DNA from: Williamsia soli
GTDB taxonomy: Bacteria; Actinomycetota; Actinomycetes; Mycobacteriales; Mycobacteriaceae
Direction of reading: 5' to 3'
NCBI RefSeq assembly: GCF_017377795.1
Contig: NZ_JAFRDR010000001.1
Span: 434,001-498,000, forward strand
Length of the DNA: 64,000 bases
Shown one piece after another: positions 48,371 through 57,129 of this stretch. The translations under genes and the position numbers were made by a program. A model generated the notes under the pieces. That model searched no databases. It was given only the letters and a program-made list of their open reading frames with translations, and was not told the DNA's origin. Every line of letters begins with the position of its first letter. Within the stretch, counting starts at the first letter, position 1.

Positions 48371-49189
48371 CTAGACCCGACCGCTTCTGTTGGTGAAGTC
48401 GATCTGTGCTGCGGCATTGCTGACAGCGGTGACCATACCGGTTCCGTAGGGGCCTTTGAGGTCGTACAGGGTCGCCGTTCCCACCGAGATGCCGTCCGCG
48501 GTGAGGTGGGTATCGGCTTCGATCCCGAGTTGCGGGCCCTCCGGAAGACGGGAGAGCGCCATCGTGACGTCGCAGTTGATGTAGCCGATGCCCTCGGTGC
48601 CGAGATTGGTGACCAGACTCGTCGACTCGGCAGACTGGACCGCGTGCACGAACGGTGACGCGGGTTCGTCGGGTACGACGGCCATGGCTGTGCTCCAGGC
48701 GCGCTTACGGGCGACGTTCTGGTGGGTACCGATGCCTCGAGTCCAGTCGGTGTCGTCGGTCTGCATCCAGGGGTGGCGCGACCGGGAATCGTCGGCGACC
48801 GCCTCCTCCGGTGGCGTGAATGTGGTCGACGAATGCCATTCGCTGCCCGGAGGGGGGCCTGACCTGCGTAGGAACACGCTTGTCGCGCGAGCGACGACGA
48901 CGTCTTCTTGCATGACCTCGACATCGGCGACCTTGATTCGTCGACCGGAACGGACCAGGCGGGTGTGCAGCGTCATTGGCTGGTTCTTCGCGGACTTGAA
49001 GAGATCGAACGTCAGCCGTGCGGGGACGAAGTCGGGGTCGGAGAACTCTTGCTCGAGAACCCGCGCCGCCGCCGAACACACAGCCGGTCCGTTGAGCGAA
49101 TCCGCACCCCATGCGCTCATCGACCACTTGGTGGGGATCAATGCATCGTCGCCGGGTCGGATGCTGAAGAAGCTGAATGGGTCAGACAC
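48371..49189 (-). CDS. TesB-like acyl-CoA thioesterase family protein (double hotdog)
   Basis: About 272 residues. N-terminal hotdog part (WGADSLNGPAVCSAAARVLE; PARLTFDLFKSAKNQPMTLHTRLVRSGRRIKVADVEV) and C-terminal hotdog part (GYINCDVTMALSRLPEG) match the acyl-CoA thioesterase II-like family of actinobacteria. Hydrolyses acyl-CoA. GTG at 49189 was chosen; a TTG directly before it is possible. Same strand as the downstream hydrolase, 13 bp apart. Confidence 0.8.
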   Translation of the reverse strand: MSDPFSFFSIRPGDDALIPTKWSMSAWGADSLNGPAVCSAAARVLEQEFSDPDFVPARLTFDLFKSAKNQPMTLHTRLVRSGRRIKVADVEVMQEDVVVARATSVFLRRSGPPPGSEWHSSTTFTPPEEAVADDSRSRHPWMQTDDTDWTRGIGTHQNVARKRAWSTAMAVVPDEPASPFVHAVQSAESTSLVTNLGTEGIGYINCDVTMALSRLPEGPQLGIEADTHLTADGISVGTATLYDLKGPYGTGMVTAVSNAAAQIDFTNRSGRV

Positions 49190-49201
49190 CAATCGATAGT
49201 G

Positions 49202-50521
49202 TCAGAGCCGCGCTGACATCGCCGGATCGGGTGTGGCCGGTGCGCCGGACGGGTGGCGCCGGGCGCTTCGGGTGACGAAGAGCAGGGTTGCCGCGGCAGC
49301 GACCGCACCGAACCCAAACATCCACGGGTAGGTCACGGCGGGGATGTACTCGTGTAGATACGCCAGGGTCGCGGGCACCGCGAACCCGAGGTAGGTGAGT
49401 GCGTAGTACACGGCGGTGAGTCCGGCGAGGTCGCCGGGACCCGCGATGCGCTGGACCTCCGACAATCCTGCCACCAGTGCGATTCCATACCCCGCGCCCA
49501 GGACCACGGCGGCAAGCAAGACGGCCCAGATCGTCAACAGCGCCGAAGCCGCTGCGGCAGTACCCATCCCGAGAATCAGCAATGTCAGCGCCACCTGGCC
49601 GGCCCGGGCGGAGTCAGGCCGGTCGATTCGCCTGGCCACCGTCTGGATGGCGAAACCACAACTCAGCGTCACGACAGAGATGAGGGCCGCGAACGCCATC
49701 GGCGCCGCGTCGACCTCCGGTGCTATCAGCGACGGCAAAATTGCCTGGCATCCGATGGCCGCCCCGAACACCCAGGGCGCCAACGGCACGACCACCAGCA
49801 GGAATCGGGCATGACCTGCGGATGGGATCTTCAGATCGGACAGCAGACCCGACCGCGCGCCCGCCGTTCTCGGCTTCGTCTCCGGTAGATGGTCGAGCTC
49901 CGCCTTCGGCTTCGTCTCCGGTCCATTGTCGAGCTCCGCCTTCGGCTTCGTCTCCGGCACATTCCACACCCACGCCGCGCCGACCAGGCAGATCGCAGCG
50001 TTGAGGACGTACGAGAACGCGTGCGGCCAGGGCCCCCACTCGGCAAGAACGCCCGCGGTTCCTGCGCCGATGCCGAACCCGGCCGTCAGGCTCATGGCGG
50101 CACGCTTCGCGCCGCTGCCGACCCCTGCGTAAGAGTATGGGGGACTCGACAACTCCTTGAGCCAACTGGTGCCCACCGCCATTGCCAGCCCGATGGCGAT
50201 GCCACCGAGGATCCGGCCGATGGCGAGCAAGAAGACGCCATCGGTGGCAACTGCCAGCACCAGCGAGCCGGCCGCTGCGATGAACGCGGCGGGACGCATG
50301 AGCGGACGACGTCCGTAACGGTCGGACAGCGGACCGCCGATCAGCAGTGCCGGGATCATGCCGAGTACATAGGCGAAGAGCAGTACATCCACCGTGGGCC
50401 CGGACATCTCGTACTCGTGCTTGTAGAACACCAGCAGTGGGGTGAACTCGTTGCCACCCCAGGCGATCGCGAACATCGCCGCGCACACGCCGAACCATGA
50501 CCTGGGCGTCGCGTCCTTCAT
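49202..50521 (-). CDS. Major facilitator superfamily transporter with a repeat-expanded central loop
   Basis: 439 residues, about 12 transmembrane helices. GGPLSDRYGRRPLM is the MFS loop 2-3 signature. The cytoplasmic loop between helices 6 and 7 contains ETKPKAELD in tandem (about residues 190-225), encoded by a 36-bp repeat (49869-49957). Substrate unknown. It starts inside the stop of the GntR regulator gene (4-bp overlap), so it is co-expressed with and probably controlled by that regulator. Confidence 0.9.
   Translation of the reverse strand: MKDATPRSWFGVCAAMFAIAWGGNEFTPLLVFYKHEYEMSGPTVDVLLFAYVLGMIPALLIGGPLSDRYGRRPLMRPAAFIAAAGSLVLAVATDGVFLLAIGRILGGIAIGLAMAVGTSWLKELSSPPYSYAGVGSGAKRAAMSLTAGFGIGAGTAGVLAEWGPWPHAFSYVLNAAICLVGAAWVWNVPETKPKAELDNGPETKPKAELDHLPETKPRTAGARSGLLSDLKIPSAGHARFLLVVVPLAPWVFGAAIGCQAILPSLIAPEVDAAPMAFAALISVVTLSCGFAIQTVARRIDRPDSARAGQVALTLLILGMGTAAAASALLTIWAVLLAAVVLGAGYGIALVAGLSEVQRIAGPGDLAGLTAVYYALTYLGFAVPATLAYLHEYIPAVTYPWMFGFGAVAAAATLLFVTRSARRHPSGAPATPDPAMSARL
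49869..49957 (-). repeat. 36-bp tandem repeat inside the MFS gene
   Basis: Two full 36-bp units (49869-49904, 49905-49940) and part of a third. On the gene strand each unit contains GCGGAGCTCGAC and GGAGACGAAGCCGAAG, coding for a 12-residue peptide with ETKPKAELD. The unit is related to the repeat at 51810-51904. Confidence 0.9.
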
Positions 50522-51159
50522 GACGGTGGCCTGCGTAGATCGTGCACCGCGGTCAGGTGTGCCGACAGTGTCTCGGAGAAGCCCCCCACGTCACCGTTCT
50601 CGATCAGGTCGGTCAGCTCGATGTGGTGTTTGATGATCCGCTGCATCTGGGCGTGGTCGCGCTGCACCGATGCACTGGTCATCCGGAGCTGACGGTCACG
50701 GAGCGTGTCGTAGAACGCCGAGAGCAGGGGGTTGCCCGCCGCTTGCACAAAGATGCGGTGGAAGGTGGCGTCCTCCTTGGTGAAGGCATCGACGTCGCCG
50801 GCGTCGGCATGCGTGATGTGCCGCTCGATACCGGCACGCAGTTCCCGCACGACTCCGGAGCGGTCGGTACCGGCCAAGATGCGGACCGCGCCCGTCTCCA
50901 CCAAGAAGCGTGCACCGATCACATGTTCTGCCTCATCGGGTGGCACCGGGACGATCAGTGCCCCGCGTTTCGGGTAGAGCTTCATCCAGCCTTCGGCCTC
51001 GAGGCGCAGGAAGGCCTCACGTACGGGGGTGCGCGACATCTCGAGCGAGGCGGCGACCTCGCCTTCGCTGATCAGCTCACCACCGGCGAGGGACCCGGAC
51101 AGGATCCGGTCTTTGACGCGGCGATAGGCACGCTCAGCCGCAGACAACGAAATAGACAC
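50518..51159 (-). CDS. GntR-family transcriptional regulator (FadR/FCD subfamily)
   Basis: 213 residues. N-terminal winged helix (AYRRVKDRILSGSLAGGELI, SEGEVAASLEMSRTPVREAF) followed by an all-helical FCD ligand domain (VIGARFLVETGAVRILAG; EDATFHRIFVQAAGNPLL; IIKHHIELTDLIENGD). Probably senses a small organic acid and controls the overlapping MFS gene. An inverted repeat lies about 50-90 bp upstream of its start and could be its operator. Confidence 0.92.
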   Translation of the reverse strand: MSISLSAAERAYRRVKDRILSGSLAGGELISEGEVAASLEMSRTPVREAFLRLEAEGWMKLYPKRGALIVPVPPDEAEHVIGARFLVETGAVRILAGTDRSGVVRELRAGIERHITHADAGDVDAFTKEDATFHRIFVQAAGNPLLSAFYDTLRDRQLRMTSASVQRDHAQMQRIIKHHIELTDLIENGDVGGFSETLSAHLTAVHDLRRPPS

Positions 51160-51205
51160 AACTTGTATCTAAGCACAATCGGGCGTCACGAGAATCCGCG
51201 CCACC

Positions 51206-51247
51206 TGCGTGCGTACGCGACAGTTACAACCGGCGCGTACGCACGCA
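51206..51247. repeat. 14-bp perfect inverted repeat upstream of the GntR gene
   Basis: TGCGTGCGTACGCG (51206-51219) and its exact complement (51234-51247) with a 14-nt spacer. It lies between the start of the GntR gene and the end of the TPR-like gene. No T-tract follows in either direction. It could be an operator for autoregulation or a factor-independent terminator of the upstream gene. Confidence 0.7.
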
Positions 51248-51274
51248 AGCCGCGCGAATTGTGAGAAGGAAGGC

Positions 51275-51712
51275 TCAGCGCCCGGTCGGTTCCGGGGATT
51301 GGTGCAGGTGGCGAGTGGCCGCGTCGCGGAAGACGACCGCTCTGCGGTGCTGGCCGGCGGCTGCTAGGACGTCGGCGGTCCGGGTGCAGAGCTGTGCGGC
51401 CTCGTCGCGGCGGCCCAGACCCTCGAGGGTGGCGATCATGTGATCGGTGACGTCGAGGGTGTCGGGGTCGGTCGGTCCGTGGGTGAACGTGTATTTGGCG
51501 AGTAGATCGCGGCACATGGGTTCGCAGTCAGCCCACAGCTTCAGTCGCACCTGGCAGCGGATCACGTCGTGCAGATTGGACAGGCACATCAACGAGTACG
51601 GGCCCTCGCGGCGGCAGCGGATCTCGCGGAGCACTGAGAACTCGGCGAGCGCGTGGGTGTACTCACCGGCTGCAAACAGCTCGGTGGCCTCGCGCTGCAT
51701 TTCGTCGAGCAC
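51275..51712 (-). CDS. TPR-like helical-repeat protein, unknown function
   Basis: 145 residues, all-helical and alternating: AGEYTHALAEFSVLREIRCR, SLMCLSNLHDVIRCQVRL, WADCEPMCRDLLAKYTFTHG, TLDVTDHMIATLEGLGRRDE, QLCTRTADVLAAAGQHRRAV. This is the pattern of tetratricopeptide repeats as found in the helical tails of actinobacterial regulators and tetratricopeptide sensor proteins. No catalytic or DNA-binding part is present. Unusually Cys-rich for its size. Possibly a protein-interaction module; no partner is evident. Confidence 0.65.
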   Translation of the reverse strand: MLDEMQREATELFAAGEYTHALAEFSVLREIRCRREGPYSLMCLSNLHDVIRCQVRLKLWADCEPMCRDLLAKYTFTHGPTDPDTLDVTDHMIATLEGLGRRDEAAQLCTRTADVLAAAGQHRRAVVFRDAATRHLHQSPEPTGR

Positions 51713-51779
51713 GTGACCATCATCGCGTACGGACGCGCTCCGCTGTGGGGATTCTCCGATATCTGCCTATGGTGACCGG

Positions 51780-53261
51780 ATGAGCCGAGCATCTGGACCT
51801 GACCAGCCGCACAGTCATCAGCACAGTCACGGAGACGCAGCGAAGCGGAGCTCGACCCACAGCCACGGAGACGCAGCGAAGCGGAGCTCGACCCACAGTC
51901 ATGGCCTGGTGGATGTGGATCTACATCCGGTGGTGGCGAAGGCGGTGGTCGGGCTCCTGGCGGCGAGTGCGCTCGCGGTCATCGCGGGACTGATCATGCT
52001 GTGGCCTGGCGACCGCGACCATGATGTTCCCGTCATCTTCCAGTCGTCGGGCGGTGGTTCGGTGCAGATCGAATCCGGGCAGGTGGTGGCCCAGGCGACG
52101 GCGGATTGTCTGAACCCGCAGTCCGGCAAGGTATTCGCGGGGGACCCCGCGGTGCTGACCGTGAAGAACGGGCCCTGCATCCAGAACACGGTGGCGCTCT
52201 CCAGCGGTCCGAACGAGGGCGCCAACACCCTCATCGAGGTTCCGACGAACCGGGTCCAGGCGGGCGTTCAGCAGGACGCCGGCAGCGATGAGCTCACTCC
52301 CGAACAGCTGGCCAAACCGCAAGCCGGCCAACCGGATCTGAGTATCGGTGACGAGATCAAGCTGTCCCGGTCGGCCGGGGTGGACGGTGCCGACACCTAC
52401 GCGTACTTCGACCACGAACGGTCGACGTCTGTCCTGGTCTGGGCGCTGGTGTTCGTCGCGGCCATCGTGTTCGCGGCCTCGTGGCGCGGATTGCGGTCGG
52501 TGATCGGTCTGGTTTTCGCGTTCGTGGTGCTGTTCGGATTCACCTTGCCGTCGATGCTCGACGGGAAGTCGCCGGTGGCCGTGGCGATCGTGTCGTCCGC
52601 CGCGATCCTCTTTGTCGTGATCTATCTGGCGCACGGGGTGAGCCTGAGAACCAGCGCGGCGTTGCTCGGAACGTTGGTGTCGCTGTTGTTGGCCGGCTTC
52701 CTGTCGTGGCTGTCGATCGAGACGATGAACATCACAGGCCTGGGGCAGGACCAGACGACCAACCTGCAGATCTACAACAACGCGATCTCTGTTGATGGGA
52801 TCTTGTTGGCCGGTTTCATCATCGGTGCACTCGGGGTGCTCAACGACGTGACGATCACGCAGGCGTCGGCCGTATTCGAGCTTTCCGCGGCGGACGGCGG
52901 AGATCGCGTACAGACGTTCACCGCGGCGATGCGGGTAGGACGTGATCACATCGCCAGCACCGTCTACACCCTGGTGTTCGCGTACGCGGGCAGCACGTTG
53001 CCGCTCCTGCTGCTGTTCTCGGTGTCGGGACAATCGTTCTCGACGCTGATCACCACCGACCTGGTGGCCGTCGAACTCGCCCGTTCGTTCGTCGGTGGTA
53101 TCGCGATCGCGCTGTCGGTGCCGCTGACCACGGCCGTCGCCGTGATGTTGACCAGTACGGGTAAGACCGCGACACCGTCGCACCATGAGCCCGCCCCGCG
53201 CACCCGCACTCCCGAATCCCCTGAGCGGCGCTCGGGCGGTAGGCACTCGCTCCCGGAGTGA
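51780..53261 (+). CDS. YibE/F-family membrane protein with His-rich repeat N-terminus
   Basis: 493 residues. One N-terminal transmembrane helix (about 50-75), an extracytoplasmic domain (about 80-210), then about seven helices with the YibE/F pattern (GLRSVIGLVFAFVVLFGFTLPS; GALGVLNDVTITQASAVFEL; STVYTLVFAYAGSTLPLLLLF). Function of the family is not established. The first 45 residues repeat HSHGDAAKRSST, encoded by a 36-bp tandem repeat (51810-51904), and would be His-rich enough to bind metal. The tail is Pro/Arg-rich. Confidence 0.87.
   Translation: MSRASGPDQPHSHQHSHGDAAKRSSTHSHGDAAKRSSTHSHGLVDVDLHPVVAKAVVGLLAASALAVIAGLIMLWPGDRDHDVPVIFQSSGGGSVQIESGQVVAQATADCLNPQSGKVFAGDPAVLTVKNGPCIQNTVALSSGPNEGANTLIEVPTNRVQAGVQQDAGSDELTPEQLAKPQAGQPDLSIGDEIKLSRSAGVDGADTYAYFDHERSTSVLVWALVFVAAIVFAASWRGLRSVIGLVFAFVVLFGFTLPSMLDGKSPVAVAIVSSAAILFVVIYLAHGVSLRTSAALLGTLVSLLLAGFLSWLSIETMNITGLGQDQTTNLQIYNNAISVDGILLAGFIIGALGVLNDVTITQASAVFELSAADGGDRVQTFTAAMRVGRDHIASTVYTLVFAYAGSTLPLLLLFSVSGQSFSTLITTDLVAVELARSFVGGIAIALSVPLTTAVAVMLTSTGKTATPSHHEPAPRTRTPESPERRSGGRHSLPE
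51810..51904 (+). repeat. 36-bp tandem repeat inside the YibE/F gene
   Basis: Two full units (51822-51857, 51858-51893) flanked by partial copies. Each contains GGAGACGCAGCGAAGCGGAG followed by CTCGACC. The segment GCGGAGCTCGAC and the following GGAGACG-AGC-GAA are shared with the repeat at 49869-49957, which lies on the opposite strand relative to its gene. Confidence 0.9.
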
Positions 53262-53267
53262 TCCGGT

Positions 53268-54260
53268 TCAGCTGGGATCTGCGACCGTGTTCGTGACCGA
53301 GCCGATCGAATCGATCGACAGGGTCACCTCGTCGCCGGGTGAGATCCACCTGTTCAACTCGAGGCCGCAACCATTCGGCAAGGTGCCCGAGGTGATCAGT
53401 TCTCCGGAGTGCAGGTTTTCGGACTGGCTGGCGTAGGCCACCACTTCGCCGGGGCTGTAACGCAATCCGCGGGTACTGGTCGACGACCACCGCTCACCGT
53501 TCACGTGCACGGTCGCGCCGAGTTGGTCGATCTTCGGCAACACCTCGTCGGCGGTGACAACCACCGACCCGATAGAACTGCCGAACGTCTTGGCCTTGAC
53601 GACGGGTCCGAATACACCGTTGCGCTGCTCTTCCCATTGCACGTCCCGGGCACTGAAGTCGTTGAAGACCACGAAACCGCCGATGGCCGCAGCGGCCTTC
53701 TCGGGGGTCGCGTCCCGGACGGGATGTGCGAGGATCATGCCGAACTCGAGTTCGAAGTCGAGTTCGGTGGTGTAGGCAGGCCACGGCATCGGCTCGCCGT
53801 CACCGATGACGGTCAGGTGATTTCCCGTGTAGTAGACGGGGTGATCGTAGAACGCAGGTTTGGGGCGCAGTGGTGGAAACACCTTGCGGGTCAGACGTTC
53901 ATAGCCTCGGGAGACCGGCCGGGCTGCCGGGAGGTTGCGATCGAGGAGTCTGTGCGCTGCTCTGATCCAGTGTTCCTCCCAGCCAAGGGAGCAGCGCAGT
54001 GAACTGGGGTAGTAGGGGAGCGCGGGGGCGGGATCAGGCGCCACGCCAACGCCTTCGGCGGCCGCCCAGTCAACCAGTTCGATGATTCGAGCCCTGGAAT
54101 GATCGCCCGTTGCCAGTAGCGCCAACAGATTTGCCGGCAGGTGCGACAGTTCGTCGAGACCGCTGCGGGCGTCGAGTGCCGCACGCAGGCTGACCCAACT
54201 CCGGGTCGGCTCGTGCAAGATCGCCAGGGATGCGGGTTCACTCAGCCGCCGGATCTTCAC
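53268..54260 (-). CDS. Fumarylacetoacetate hydrolase-family protein
   Basis: 330 residues. The C-terminal catalytic domain has HPVYYTGNHLTVIGDG, TELDFELEFGMIL (metal-binding Glu/Glu), FNDFSARDVQWEEQ and KTFGSSIGSVVVT. Family enzymes cleave or decarboxylate acylpyruvates in aromatic catabolism. The N-terminal third is divergent. It follows the MBL-fold gene with a 4-bp overlap, so the two act together. GTG start at 54260. Confidence 0.88.
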   Translation of the reverse strand: MKIRRLSEPASLAILHEPTRSWVSLRAALDARSGLDELSHLPANLLALLATGDHSRARIIELVDWAAAEGVGVAPDPAPALPYYPSSLRCSLGWEEHWIRAAHRLLDRNLPAARPVSRGYERLTRKVFPPLRPKPAFYDHPVYYTGNHLTVIGDGEPMPWPAYTTELDFELEFGMILAHPVRDATPEKAAAAIGGFVVFNDFSARDVQWEEQRNGVFGPVVKAKTFGSSIGSVVVTADEVLPKIDQLGATVHVNGERWSSTSTRGLRYSPGEVVAYASQSENLHSGELITSGTLPNGCGLELNRWISPGDEVTLSIDSIGSVTNTVADPS

Positions 54261-55255
54261 CGCGCGAGCTCACGTTGCAGGGTTCCGGCGTCGGCGAAGG
54301 CGCGCGCCCGCCGGGCGAAGGTCGGCGGCGCGGGCTGCCGGCCGTCCCACAGGCGGTACAGGGTGCCGAGGTTGACCACGATGCGCTCCGACGATCCCCA
54401 TTGCGAGAACGGCGTGAACTCCGCACTCCGCAGCATCTCCCGTGCGGCACGGAGCGGTGGTGTCCCGTCGACGAAGTGTGCTCTGCCGGCCTCCTCGACC
54501 CACTGCCAGTAGTCGCGGAGAAGCTCGATCTCTGTGCGCCCACAGATCGGTCCGTGTCCGGGCACGTACGTCTCGGCGTCGAGGCCGATCATGTGATCGA
54601 GTGCGTCCGTCCAATTACCCAGCGGCCCATGCCAGATGATCGGGGTGGAGCCGATGAACAGCAGGTCGCCGCTGAACACGACGCCGGCGTCGGGTAGATG
54701 GATGATGAGGTCGCCGGGCGTGTGCGCGGGGCCGAGGGTGCGTAGATGGGTATCGCGACCACCGACGGTGATCGTCTCGGTGGTCTCGAATGTGTGGTCG
54801 GGCAGGCGTGGCAGCCTGCGAGGCAGGTCGGCGCCACCGGTCACCTGTCTCATGTAGCGGCCGAGCGACCCGGCAGGTCCGGGGAGGACACCTGCGACGG
54901 CGCCGAGTGCAGAGAACCGCGCCACCGCACCGGGCGGGGTCTCGTCGGTCATCGCTTCCAGGGACGCGACCGAGGTGGTGATGCGCGCAGCCGCCGGCAG
55001 CGTGCCGTTGCCCCACCAGTGGTCACCATCGGAGTGGGTGTTCACGGCCTCGGTGATGGGCACGCCAGCGGTCAATTCGGCGGCGGCCTCGGCGAGTGCG
55101 CGCGCCCGCGGCCGGTCCCAGGCGGTGTCGATGACCATCGCTGCGTCGTCGCCGACCACCAACCCCGTGTTGGTCTGTCCCCAGCCGCCGGGTAGATCCA
55201 TGAAAGCGTATGTACGTCTGTCGATTTGGGTGACGGTGTCGTGCCGAACTGGCAT
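54257..55255 (-). CDS. Metallo-beta-lactamase-fold hydrolase
   Basis: 332 residues. NTHSDGDHWWGN is the HxxxDH-type zinc motif, followed by GPAHTPGDL (His), VVFSGDLLF (Asp) and YVPGHGPICG (His), so both metal sites are complete. Similar proteins are broad hydrolases for cyclic amides, lactones or thioesters. Translationally coupled to the downstream FAH-family gene; together they suggest a small catabolic unit of unknown substrate. Confidence 0.88.
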   Translation of the reverse strand: MPVRHDTVTQIDRRTYAFMDLPGGWGQTNTGLVVGDDAAMVIDTAWDRPRARALAEAAAELTAGVPITEAVNTHSDGDHWWGNGTLPAAARITTSVASLEAMTDETPPGAVARFSALGAVAGVLPGPAGSLGRYMRQVTGGADLPRRLPRLPDHTFETTETITVGGRDTHLRTLGPAHTPGDLIIHLPDAGVVFSGDLLFIGSTPIIWHGPLGNWTDALDHMIGLDAETYVPGHGPICGRTEIELLRDYWQWVEEAGRAHFVDGTPPLRAAREMLRSAEFTPFSQWGSSERIVVNLGTLYRLWDGRQPAPPTFARRARAFADAGTLQRELAR

Positions 55256-55334
55256 CGGGGTGTCCTAGCGTGGGTTCTACTCGACCCGCCGATCGCGTGC
55301 AGTGCAGTGCGATAAGTGGCCGCGGCAACTGTTC

Positions 55335-56507
55335 TCACTCTACCGATTGCCCGGCGACTGCAGACGTGTGTCTGCGACTACCGGAGCTCCGCACCGCGAT
55401 CGAGGCGATCAGGCGTTCGAGCGGACCCCGACCGAACCGGTGGATCCAGAGGGAGGAGAGGGCGATGGCGACCGCCGTGAACAGCAGCCAGGTCCAGAAG
55501 TTCTGCCACGGGTAGTCGCCCGAGGCGCCGCGTCCGGTCACCGAACACAGCACGAAGACGGCCACGATGTGGACGCTGTACACGGTCAGTGCCATCATGC
55601 CGGTGGCCCGCAGCGGGAAGTTCCAGGGCGAAGGTCGCGGGCAGAGAATCAGGCAGCCCCCGATGACGACCATGCTGATACCCGCCGAACCGAACACGTC
55701 GAACGGCGTGCCCGAATGGGCGTCCGCTCCGAGGAGTCCGAGCAGGTCGGACCAGGTCCAGCGGAAGCCCTCGCCCGGATTGTCGTAGGGCGCGAAGAAC
55801 TTCGACGGGGGTTCGAACCGACGATCCGGATCGACGGTGTCCTGGAGCTGCACGAGCGCGGCAGACAGTAGATACGCGGCGGCAGCAATACCTGCCCCGA
55901 ACCCGATCATCCGCCGAGCAACCGTGGGAGAGCGAAGGTCGAGTCGCCCCAGTCCGAGGCCGAGCAGCAGATACGCGGACCAGATGAGCGCCGGATAGCC
56001 GCCGCTGATCAGGATGTCGGACAAGGCGTTGTACGGAGAACCCCATGCGCCGATCGCGGCGTGCAGGGGCGGGACGATCGCCGGCATCACCATGGCCAGC
56101 ACGCCTGCTGCGATGAACAGGGTTCGCGGCGGCACGCGAAGGAGCGGTAGGGCAACGACAAACAGGAAGCTGTACATCACCAGGATGACCAGGATCGGGG
56201 TGCCGAGCGTCTGCAGCAGTCCGCCGAGCAAGAAGATGCAGCAGGCCCGCACGAGGAGCTGATGGCGTGCGATCACCAGTTGTTCCGGTGTTCGTGGCCG
56301 GGTGCCACCGGTGACGAGCGCGATCGAGACGCCGGCCAGTACGGCGAACGTGACCGCGGAGTGTCCTTGAACCAGCGACCCGTAGGTGGCCGGATCGGTC
56401 CAGCGCAGATCATCGAGGTCGAGGATGTGGGCGGCGAACATGCCCAGGACCGCCAGCGCCCGGGCGACGTCGACACCGGGGATCCGTGTCGTTCGATCGA
56501 CCTTCAT
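55335..56507 (-). CDS. Multi-pass membrane protein, DUF418/heparan-alpha-glucosaminide acetyltransferase-like
   Basis: About 390 residues with ten or so transmembrane helices. RIPGVDVARALAVLGMFAAHI is the usual first-helix motif of DUF418/DUF1624 proteins; later MALTVYSVHIVAVFVLCSVTG and LWIHRFGRGPLERL match their C-terminal part. Such proteins may transfer acyl groups across the membrane; the substrate is unknown. ATG at 56507 (MKVDRTTRIPG) chosen because the upstream extension is polar and does not match the family. Confidence 0.82.
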   Translation of the reverse strand: MKVDRTTRIPGVDVARALAVLGMFAAHILDLDDLRWTDPATYGSLVQGHSAVTFAVLAGVSIALVTGGTRPRTPEQLVIARHQLLVRACCIFLLGGLLQTLGTPILVILVMYSFLFVVALPLLRVPPRTLFIAAGVLAMVMPAIVPPLHAAIGAWGSPYNALSDILISGGYPALIWSAYLLLGLGLGRLDLRSPTVARRMIGFGAGIAAAAYLLSAALVQLQDTVDPDRRFEPPSKFFAPYDNPGEGFRWTWSDLLGLLGADAHSGTPFDVFGSAGISMVVIGGCLILCPRPSPWNFPLRATGMMALTVYSVHIVAVFVLCSVTGRGASGDYPWQNFWTWLLFTAVAIALSSLWIHRFGRGPLERLIASIAVRSSGSRRHTSAVAGQSVE

Positions 56508-56581
56508 CAGTTCATCTTCGCTCAGACAGCTGTTAGCGTCCGAACCACAGCGAACGGCGACCACAAGGGAAACGAGACCCG

Positions 56582-56845
56582 ATGAGCACCAGCGACGCCC
56601 AAGACATCGCGGACCTCAAACGTGAGGTGCGGCGGCAGGGTGAATTGATCGACGATCTCTACCGCAGGCTGGGTGAGCCGGCTCCAGCGCCCGGACCGTC
56701 GGCCACTGTGCCCGCCGCGATCACCGATGCGCTGCGCGCCGGGAAGCTTCCGGTCGCGATGAAGCTGTGGCACGAGCGCAACGGCGGGAGTCTCGGAGAC
56801 GCCAAGAAGCAGGTCGAGGAGTACGCCCGCTCGCTGGGGCTTTAG
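56582..56845 (+). CDS. Small coiled-coil protein with ribosomal L7/L12 C-terminal-like segment
   Basis: 87 residues. Residues 5-30 (AQDIADLKREVRRQGELIDD) form a short coiled coil, then a Pro/Ala linker, then VPAAITDALRAGKLPVAMKLWHERNGGSLGDAKKQVEEYA. The last part matches the L7/L12 C-terminal pattern (helix, GxxxxAIKL, GLGLKEAK, helix). It is not the ribosomal protein. Function unknown; perhaps a protein-binding module. Confidence 0.75.
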   Translation: MSTSDAQDIADLKREVRRQGELIDDLYRRLGEPAPAPGPSATVPAAITDALRAGKLPVAMKLWHERNGGSLGDAKKQVEEYARSLGL

Positions 56846-57129
56846 TCACGCCGCAACCAATAGGCGCTCGAGGCGAATCCCGACAGGGGTTGCCGACGAT
56901 CGTGATCGTGACCGCGCCGAGTCCGAGGCCGGCCATCCCGATGTTGGCAGTCGACCCGATCATGGGCAGGCTGGTCGCCGGCATTCCGAGTGCACGACGA
57001 CTCGTTCGGCGATCGCGGTGCGGACCTCATCGGCTGAGCCGTACTCGTGGAACTCGAAGTTTTGCGGAGCAGGCGTCGTGAGGGTGACTTTCATCGGATC
57101 ATGTGATTGGAAGGTTGTAAGTTCATCCC

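Noticed and set aside
49869-51904. CRISPR array
   Set aside because: The repeats are uninterrupted 36-bp tandem units inside open coding frames with no spacers, and no cas genes are present.
56960-57094. 44-codon frame on the minus strand starting ATGAAAGTC, and an overlapping hydrophobic frame
   Set aside because: No ribosome binding site, and the two short frames do not join into a recognisable protein. It may be a gene remnant, but I cannot support it.
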